From Ephemerocybe angulata (taxonomy: Eukaryota; Basidiomycota; Agaricomycetes; Agaricales; Psathyrellaceae), in assembly GCA_013368325.1 (NCBI GenBank), contig JAACJK010000182.1:1-64000 (forward strand): 64,000 bases of DNA, read 5' to 3'. Of the stretch, positions 56,945-64,000 are shown piece by piece; the first letter of the stretch is position 1, and the number at the start of each line of letters is the position of its first letter. The notes below the pieces were generated by a model, which was not told the DNA's origin, searched no databases, and was given only the letters and a program-made list of their open reading frames with translations. The position numbers and the translations under genes were made by a program.

Positions 56945-58140
56945 TTTGGGACGACCACCACGGACCACACGACCAACCCGACGAGCAACTTGAAAGCGTC
57001 GTCACCATCCGCCCCTTATGGAAACGGCGTCTCATTCGGCGCTCATCGTGCTGAGTGCGGTCATCACGGTGCTGGAGACGGTGCCAACGTTTCATCGGGT
57101 TAGTAATAGGGTATCGTTTAGGATGGAGACGGGGCTGGTTGTGGTGTTTATGGTGGAGTATGTGGCGGAATTGTGTGTTGGAGCTTTAGCTGGTCGAGTT
57201 TGTTTAGATGGGTATTGTGTGCGTTCTTTATACCTCTATCATTCGAGTGTGCTACTGACGATGCGGCAGCGTTCCACAGGATCATCGACCTCCTCTCTGT
57301 ATTACCGTGCTACATCGAGCTCATGCTCGGGCACGATATCTCCGTGCCCTTCCGCTTCTCCATCCTGCGCATGTTCTTCGTTACAACCACACCATCCTCC
57401 TGTGCGTCCGTTCCCCCTCACTTCCTATACTCGAAAGCTGACAGCGACGTAGCACGATTGAAGTGATGTACCTCTCCGTGCGCAGGTCGCAGCACGCATT
57501 GCTCGCAATCGAATTCTTCGTCGCCATGATATTGACGGTCTTTAGCACCTGTTGTACGCCGTCCTCCTACCTCCCTGTCCTCGAGTCGCTACTGATCTTC
57601 CCCCATCGTCCGATTCACAGATACTTTGCCGAACGCGGGATGTGGGACGAGGTCATGGACACCTTCATCAACTCCGACGGCGACCCCACCCAATTCGCAT
57701 CCATCCACGCTGCGGCTTGGTTCGTTATCGTCAGTGAGTACCTTCTATTGCTCCTCCCCCCTTCGCTCCTTCCACTCTTCGCCCGTCCCGCCTTCGAACC
57801 TCCGAATCCCGGCCCTCGACATCTCACTCAAATTTACCTCGAATCCGCCTACGCCTACCTCGAATACGACCCGCGACCGGCTTCAACTTCACCGTCGCAC
57901 CTCCGACCTCATATGCCGGAACCGACGGTTGACCCACCTGCCCATCCTTCCCTCCCCTCCCATTCACGAAGAGTACTGTACTGATGTCCATCCTCTATAG
58001 CGATAACGACAGTAGGCTACGGCGAGGTCACACCGCGCTCATTCCTCAGGCATCTCATTACGCTACCTATACTCGTCTTTGGACTGCTGCTGATCACGTT
58101 GCCGAGTTTTGTGCGGGGAAGGGAGTTTAGTCTTGTGTGG
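56945..58140 (+). pseudogene. Voltage-gated K+ channel, damaged copy
   Basis: Plus-strand exons carry TIRPLWKRRL, S1 (LIVLSAVITVLETVPTFHRV), S2 (METGLVVVFMVEYVAELCV), S3 (HRIIDLLSVLPCYIELMLG), RYNHTILL, the S4-S5 linker and S5 (TIEVMYLSVRRSQHALLAIE), turret (FAERGMWDEVMDTFINSDGD), pore (ITTVGYGEVTPRSFLRHLI) and S6 to GREFSLVWT. Lesions seen: about 60 nt lost before S1 with a frame change; the arginine-rich S4 core lost between SILRMF and RYNHTILL with a frame change; and replacement of the end of S6 by the right inverted-repeat arm from 58165. Together with the S2-S5 deletion in the other copy, no intact channel gene is left in the window. Confidence 0.82.
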
Positions 58141-58164
58141 ACACATATTTACGGTTTCGTGTGT

Positions 58165-60905
58165 TCGCGTTTTACTTCGACTTCTGTGTGATACGCTTCA
58201 ATGGGCTTCTTTTCTTCTCTTCTTCGACTTTGTGAACTTTTCTTATATGTTCGGTCGTTCGGGAATTCGGGCGTTCGACTTCGTGGGACCACTCGGGATC
58301 AGCCATCCCATCTACGATAACAGTCATCTCGCACTCCTCTTCCTTCCCCCTCCCCTTCCTCGCTCCTCGTTCCTCCTTACTTCATCCGATTCCTGCCTCC
58401 AGAGTACCCATCGAGCCCGCACAGATACGACCGCCCGGACGCGAGCGATGGAAACCAGCATGTGTCTTGAGTGTAGGCCTCTTGGGACGTCTACTGCTCG
58501 CTCCATGGTGGTGACGTCGATCACAGGGGCGGTCGTTCGTTCGTAGGATGTTCTCGTCTCGCACGTTCCTTCGTCCATCCGGATTTCGCTTTTGTCCGTA
58601 TCCTTCCTCTTTCCTCGTTCCTCTCTCGCTTCTGCTCGTACCTCGGGGTCTCCCGCCAGATGCTACGGGTCCGAGTCTCGCTCTAGCATCAGCATTCGTT
58701 CGTCTCAGCTGTTTTTATATCTCTACGTCCTCTACGACTCGGCATACGGATGGATGATCCCCCCGCGTCTCTCTACCTTGATCACCCACGGCTATGCGAC
58801 CTTTCCTTGCGATGCCATGGTGGGGCTCGTGTTGGTGCGGTGTTATCGGTGGATGGTACTGTGGGGGAAATTATTTGTTCGATCTGTCGTTTGGTGCTTG
58901 GGAGGTTCGGTCAGGTGTTCGCTTATTTGCCCTTTCGGTCGGCGTTCGTTCTTTGGACAGTTGTTCGGTGGTTTTCTTGTTCAGTTGGTCGGTGGCGGTT
59001 CGGTCGCCTTCCTCCTCCCTTCTCTCTGTTCTCCCCCTCCTTCTCTATTGAGCGCGACATGGGCATCGACTGCACCCCCTCTACACGGGCGTATGCCTAC
59101 AAGCATGGTTCATTTGCTACTTTTGCTTGCGATACCATTTTCTCGTTGGAGGGCCGCCACTTCCTTGCCCTCTGAATCGCCTGCTGATCGCTGTGAAAAG
59201 GAGAGGATGCGTCTGACGACCTCTTGGAGGATGTCCGCTTGCCAATATTACCTTGTCTATGAAGAGACGCGAGGCGCTCTCAGTAGTTCATGTGGGGGAA
59301 ACGAAATTCTCGAGGCCAGGCAAGTACGACAAGGTCGGATTGGATTATTAGCGGGCGAGTGCGTAAGATACTGAGGTGAGGACGAATAGAATACGTAGAG
59401 CGAGGCGAAGTGAACTAAGGAAAAGTACGAGGGAGACTTCGAAACTTCTGGGGGAAACTTGCAAAACTGAGGGTATATATGTGCGGCTGGCGCGCGCACC
59501 GGAACCGAAGAAAACTAGGGTAATCAAAACAAAAATATTGCAATCTCGGGGAATGGAGAGAAGTTCAGGGTGTCTAAATGAAATATTACTCCGAAAATAT
59601 TAGTGCAACACGTGTGTAAAAATAGTTTACCGTTCAGCACCTAGTTGATCGGCCGTTGACGCCAAGCTCCGTTCGCCGGATCGTGGGAATGAGGACTTCG
59701 TGCTCAAGCACGAAGGCATCCCCACATCTAGCCGTGCTGTGGGACTGTTCCGCGTGTATTCATCGTTTCGCCGTGAATGCGAATCGGTGATGTTGACACC
59801 AACTTGAGGCGCCCTGTCCCTGCTCAGTTTGCTCGGTAGGGGACGTGCTCGCCGGTTTTCACTTTCAATGTCTCTACTACTTGTCATCTCCATTCGACTC
59901 GTGTCATTATTACCTCTTCCTTTCTTTTGCTTCTTTGCTCTACACTTTCTTATCTCCTTTCGCTGCTCTACTTCATGACCGAGAAATATATACCATCCAT
60001 GCGCTAGGATAATCACACCAATCCGAACTCAACAGACGGCCAGGAACGACATACCCACCCGCCCCACAACCCCTCGCCTCCTCTTCCCGGCGCCCGCACC
60101 CATCCACCCATCTACCAGCATCATCCACATCACACCCGCACCACATCCGGGCCTCCTCCTACGACCCCTTCATCACCACCCCCGCCGCGCCGTCCACAGC
60201 CATAGCGAGGGATTTAAGTAATTTGAAGCTCGCGCAGAACCAGACGGAGCTGAGCCGGCAGATTGCGGAGTTGGCAGAGGAGGTGGGGAGGACAGGGTGT
60301 TTGTTGGGGAGGTGGGTGGAGGTGAGTTAGGATTTGGTATGTCGGTATTGGGGTTATTTATATGTCGTATAGTGGGATATGGTTTTAAGTTACTTGTATT
60401 GGGTATCGTATACGTGAGATACACACACCTCCGTAGGCTCATGCATGGATAACAGTGCCGGTCACAGTGGGCTGAAGAAATGCATGATATACTTCGCGAT
60501 CCATGCAGCTGTTGGAGTTTCAATTCAATTTGAATTTGGAAGCCAGTCCGGCGTAGACGCGGCGTTTCTCTGAAGGACAGCCTTCGTATTGATTCGTAGG
60601 TGGTGCCAATATCGAACCTTCGGCCTAGTGTATCGTGTTCGATGAGTCATTTAAAGATCACTATCAACTGCAGGCCCGTAGCGCCGGGTGCAAAGAACAT
60701 CTCTCAGTCCGTTGGAATTATCTTTCTAGCCTTTCGCGATCGGTACCAAGAGGTCCCATTATACCCACGGCCATTACCTGCCGGCGCGATGAAAACACCT
60801 GCAATCGTTAGCGCGACCGTCCAACCCTCCATACACAATGGTTACATTGAGTCCGGGGAAGGTGGGGGACATAGATCGGGTGGCACCAGACTTAAGGTTC
60901 TTAGG
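58165..60905 (-). repeat. Right arm of the 2.7-kb inverted repeat
   Basis: Reverse-complement partner of 37698-40370 about 18 kb away. Starts 25 nt after the truncated channel exon and ends just before the 32-bp minisatellite. Contains a short coding remnant (DLSNLKLAQNQTELSRQIAE, plus strand, about 60208) with an intact frame there, versus a frameshift in the left arm. Also holds the 467-bp LTR-like insertion that the left arm lacks. Confidence 0.88.
59260..59726. mobile_element. Probable solo LTR, 467 bp
   Basis: Begins TGAAGAG and ends CCCCACA (TG...CA). It is flanked by a 4-bp duplication TCTA (59256-59259 and 59727-59730). The unoccupied site is visible in the left arm, where TAGA (the reverse complement) occurs once at 39233-39236 in CGGCTAGACAAGG. 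A TATATA lies at about 59474. No coding capacity. Confidence 0.75.
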
Positions 60906-60949
60906 GTTATGGGGGGATTTTTGGGCAGGGTTTGTAGGGTTTTCCCAGG

Positions 60950-61592
60950 TTTTGGGCCAGGGTTGGTGCCAGGGTGGCAGGTTTTGGGCCAGGGTTGGTG
61001 CCAGGGTGGCAGGTTTTGGGCCAGGGTTGGTGCCAGGGTGGCAGGTTTTGGGCCAGGGTTGGTGCCAGGGTGGCAGGTTTTGGGCCAGGGTTGGTGCCAG
61101 GGTGGCAGGTTTTGGGCCAGGGTTGGTGCCAGGGTGGCAGGTTTGGGCCAGGGTTGGTGCCAGGGTGGCAGGCTTTGGGCCAGGGTTGGTGCCAGGGTGG
61201 CAGGCTTTGGGCCAGGGTTGGTGCCAGGGTGGCAGGTTTTGGGCCAGGGCTGGTGCCAGGGTGGCAGGTTTTGGGCCAGGGTTGGTGCCAGGGTGGCAGG
61301 TTTTGGGCCAGGGTTGGTGCCAGGGTGGCAGGTTTTGGGCCAGGGTTGGTGCCAGGGTGGCAGGTTTTGGGCCAGGGTTGGTGCCAGGGTGGCAGGTTTG
61401 GGCCAGGGTTGGTGCCAGGGTGGCAGGTTTTGGGCCAGGGTTGGTGCCAGGGTGGCAGGCTTTGGGCCAGGGTTGGTGCCAGGGTGGCAGGCTTTGGGCC
61501 AGGGTTGGTGCCAGGGTGGCAGGTTTTGGGCCAGGGCTGGTGCCAGGGTGGCAGGTTTTGGGCCAGGGTTGGTGCCAGGGTGGTAGGTTTCG
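60950..61592 (+). repeat. 32-bp minisatellite, about 20 units
   Basis: The unit is GGGCCAGGGTTGGTGCC followed by AGGGTGGCAGGTTTT. Two units are 31 bp (one T less). Variants (GGCAGGC, AGGGCTGG) occur in the same order twice (about 61130-61260 and 61390-61545), showing a higher-order duplication of about 260 bp. It is free of stops in several frames on both strands, so long ORFs here are artefacts. Confidence 0.97.
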
Positions 61593-61649
61593 GTTGGACT
61601 TTGCACGTACTTTATGTTTAGTTGTTACTTTGCCAGAGGTGCTAACAAG

Positions 61650-61896
61650 TGCTAATGGGAAAAAGAGGATGACAGACTCCATGTACCACTAGTGCATGGT
61701 GAACAATTCTCCACGCAGCAAGCATTCATAAGGGTGGTTGGGTGCGACCTGCATGTGGTGGTATACGTGTGCGCACACGCGTATACCACATGCAGGTTGC
61801 ACCCAACCGCCCTTATGAATGTTGCTGCGTGGAGAATTGTTCACCATGCACTAGTGGTACATGGAGTCTGTCATCCTCTTTTTGCCCATTAGCATT
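61650..61896. repeat. Long near-perfect palindrome
   Basis: Two arms of about 123 nt meet at 61772/61773 (GTGTGC-GCACAC) with almost no spacer. Left GCTAATGGGAAAAAGAGG pairs with right CCTCTTTTTGCCCATTAGC, and CATGCACTAGTGGTACATGG with its complement. Only a few mismatches or 1-2-nt indels occur. Weaker pairing may extend to about 61616-61916. No target duplication was found. Confidence 0.93.
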
Positions 61897-61916
61897 GAGC
61901 AACTAAGAAGCATTTT

Positions 61917-62229
61917 TAACGCGAGCCAATCAAACCCTTTTCAAACAAAATGTAATTACCAGAGCACATTCTCACTAATACTACATACATTCCGCAGCCC
62001 AAGTCTTGATTTCTACCTATTATTCACACTAGAGGACCGAGGTCATGGATGAATACTTATACTAGACTTCCAGAATCCAGATCCCAAACTCTACCTGCTG
62101 TGCACATTAAACCCCACACGTAAACGGACCTCTAGACTCCCTACAGCAAGAGAACCCGTACATGGCCGCACTCGCACGACTCGCGGTCAATTGTGATACA
62201 CTGACACACGGCGACCGATCGAGCTCCGT
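61917..62229. other. AT-rich spacer, no gene recognised
   Basis: Separates the palindrome from the next tandem array. Nothing else is seen. Confidence 0.4.
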
Positions 62230-62960
62230 ATGCGGGTGAGCGTGCTCACCGCATATGCGACGACCTGTGAGTGTCGGATGGTTAGCGCTCGCCGAATCAG
62301 CAACCTCCAGCATGCAGAGTCACCGACTCAGCTCCCAGACGACATCGATTTACACACCCGGCAGAACATCGACTCGACTCCCAGGTAAACGATCGGTGGA
62401 CGCCATCTGCTCGCTCAGAGCATCGCCGACTCACGCATCCTAAAATACACCGACTCGACTCACCACACAGGACATGCATTTGACTCCCCGACGAAGTTCG
62501 ATAGGCGCCATCTGCTCGCTCAGTCGCAGATCCCACAAGACACCGAATCGACTCGCACACCCCGCAGGACGTCGACTCAACACCCAGACGAATGTTCGGC
62601 GGACGCCATTGCCTCTCCTCGACTCTCACATAACATTTGGCTACTCCATCTGTTCCTGGAGAGTACCGACCACGCAGAACACCGATGCGACTCCCAGACG
62701 GCGTTCGGCGGACGCCATCTAGCATAGAGCGCCGAGTTGACTCCCAGACAGCGTTCGACGGTCGCCAAGTGCTCGCACATCACCAAGAGGACCGACCGAC
62801 TCGCCTCGCACGCCAGCGTTCAGCGGGCGTCATCTATTTCCTCAGAGGACCGGAACCACGCGAATCGACACTCAGACGCCGTTCAACGGTCGCCATCTGC
62901 TCGCCCATCTCACAGAGCGTCAACTCGACTCCCATGCTTTGCAAGTACAAATGAGGTATC
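62230..62960 (+). repeat. Degenerate tandem array (about 110-bp period)
   Basis: Repeated cores CGACTCGACTCCCAGACG and CGTTCGGCGGACGCCATCTG recur about seven times (near 62390, 62490, 62590, 62710, 62760, 62820, 62890) with unequal spacing and many substitutions. It is an older array than the 32-bp one next to it. Confidence 0.75.
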
Positions 62961-63448
62961 GGGATTCAAGTCGAAAGTACATGTACATTACTGTAGGAAT
63001 ATACTAGACTACGCATTGCACCCACGAGCTACTGAGGCGAAGGAATGCTGAATTCTAAGACGCAAAAGGACGGGATTGGTTAGTTATGAGGCGAGAGATG
63101 TGCCAATGCACTCACCCAGCCTACTCCTCATCCATCGACACATCGCTGCCGTCGCCCGCGCCCTGAATCGATCGGGGATAGGGGTTCCAAGAGGGCTCAG
63201 CAGAGACGTACACGATAGGAGCCGAATCCGAGGCAGGGAGGGAGGTCGGGAGCGAGCCAGTACCCGGTGCCTGTCGACCTGAAGTCCACAGGCGATCACT
63301 TTTCGCCCAAGGAAACCATGCCACCTTCTTCGACGAAATTTTGTACCACGGCTAGCTTGGCCCACTCCGGAGCCGACTTACCTATCGAGAACTTCTCGTG
63401 CTCACACCACCCACCATGGTCCATCCCCATCCCGGGTGTCTTCCTCAT
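62961..63448 (-). other. Possible 3' exons of the edge kinase gene
   Basis: A minus-strand frame ending at 63121 has a natural-looking acidic C-terminus (GDGSDVSMDEE), and another at 63296-63450 reads WCEHEKFSIGKSAPEWAKLA. Both may be exons of the gene below, but the joins could not be fixed. Confidence 0.3.
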
Positions 63449-63746
63449 CATACCCGCGCACTCGTTCGGGGACGGTCGAGTTTCCCCAAGTCGCATGTAG
63501 CAAAGGAGACTATGGCGAATGCGAGGACGACATGAGTTCGAGAGGAGCGGGGCGAAGCGGTGCCGCCGAACCATCGTTCGAATCCGCGTTCACAGTCATC
63601 TCGGCCGTTTTGAGCTGGATATCGAGCTGAACAGATGCGACCGCAGAATAAGCAGAGCTCGTCGACCGTTGGTGTTGAAGACGGCTCTGCGCCGATGACG
63701 GACTCGACGACGTCGATGCAGATGAGGACGTTTTCGGGTTTGAGGT
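63449..63746 (-). CDS. Protein kinase exon (SRPK-like), partial at window edge
   Basis: After an acceptor (CCGCGCAG) the frame reads DLKPENVLICIDVVESVIGA and EPSSTPTVDEL. DLKPENVL is the eukaryotic kinase catalytic loop (HRD-D-K-x2-N), and the following (C)IDxVES(V)I is typical of SR-protein kinases (SRPK), which phosphorylate splicing factors. The N-lobe lies beyond the right edge, across an intron (from 63747 on) rich in GAACGAACG runs. The downstream frame stays open to 63449, where its true donor is not clear. Whether the gene is whole cannot be judged. The C-lobe relic at 40438 may be from a related gene. Confidence 0.55.
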
Positions 63747-64000
63747 CTGCGCGGGGTGGTTAGTGTGAGTTTTGAGTTGAGAATGGAACGAATGAACGAA
63801 GGGGAGAAGGAAGGGAACGGATGAAGGGAACGAGTAAATGTAAAGTGCGAATGAGAACGACCGAACGGAACAGCGAAAGAATGAAAGCACGAACGAACGA
63901 AAAAACGAAGGGAATGAACGAACGAGTGAAAGCACGAAGCGAACGGGCGAAGCGAACGAAAGAACGAACGAAAGAACGAACGAAACAACGAACGAAACAA
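63747..64000 (-). other. GAAC-rich intron at window edge
   Basis: Low-complexity GAACGAACGAA-type sequence upstream of the kinase catalytic-loop exon. Same character as the long introns of HSP60 and the karyopherin. It runs off the window. Confidence 0.6.

Noticed and set aside
58592..59374. 260-codon plus-strand frame
   Set aside because: It lies inside the inverted-repeat arm, runs into the LTR-like insert, has low-complexity composition, and its counterpart in the other arm diverges without codon constraint.
60600..61692. Long open frames (215-328 codons) on both strands
   Set aside because: They only reflect the stop-free 32-bp tandem repeat; the unit is not a multiple of three and both strands are open.
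60950..62960. CRISPR-like arrays
   Set aside because: Units are directly adjacent or degenerate with no unique spacers, and the genome is eukaryotic.

Overview
The window looks like nuclear DNA of a filamentous basidiomycete, probably an agaricomycete. Genes are split by many 45-75 nt GT-AG introns. Gene content fits: GMC (aryl-alcohol-oxidase type) oxidoreductases, a CFEM-like small secreted protein, a ferritin-like secreted protein, an F-box protein, mitochondrial HSP60, a karyopherin of the IPO5/Kap121 type and fungal Kv-type potassium channel remnants. There are no operons and no bacterial signals.

Layout. 0-17.5 kb: a decayed GH105-like gene, a ferritin-like gene behind a six-copy promoter repeat, a SnoaL-like gene, an intact nine-exon GMC gene, a CFEM-like gene, a coiled-coil gene and an F-box gene. 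17.7-30.5 kb: an intact NmrA-like reductase, a cluster of small secreted proteins that share a short helical motif followed by Cys/His zinc-finger-like residues, broken copies of the karyopherin and potassium-channel genes, and one zinc-finger gene split by a non-autonomous hAT-like element. 31-34 kb: HSP60. 36.8-37.5 kb: a GPI-type wall protein with three internal repeats. 37.7-40.4 kb: left arm of a large inverted repeat. 40.4-47.1 kb: kinase relic, second copy of a dispersed block, frameshifted NmrA copy, second coiled-coil gene and second intact GMC gene. 47.3-52.5 kb: complete karyopherin gene. 53-58.1 kb: third NmrA relic and second broken potassium channel. 58.2-60.9 kb: right arm, holding a solo-LTR-like insertion. 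60.9-63 kb: 32-bp minisatellite, long palindrome and a second tandem array. The right edge holds part of a protein kinase gene.

The main theme is recent segmental duplication and decay. Blocks of 0.2-2.7 kb recur in direct or inverted orientation; one copy of a housekeeping gene stays whole while others carry deletions, frameshifts or stops. The functional genes point to oxidative and secreted functions (two GMC oxidases and several small secreted proteins) among normal housekeeping genes.

The best candidate for something undescribed is the secreted family at 19.7-30.5 kb. In one member two zinc-finger cassettes share introns that are 70 of 72 bases identical, while the finger exons beside them differ at about 44% of bases.

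Exon boundaries were derived by eye from splice signals and frame. The total CDS lengths of both GMC genes, HSP60, the ferritin-like, NmrA, SnoaL-like, CFEM-like and GPI genes are exact multiples of three, which supports those models.
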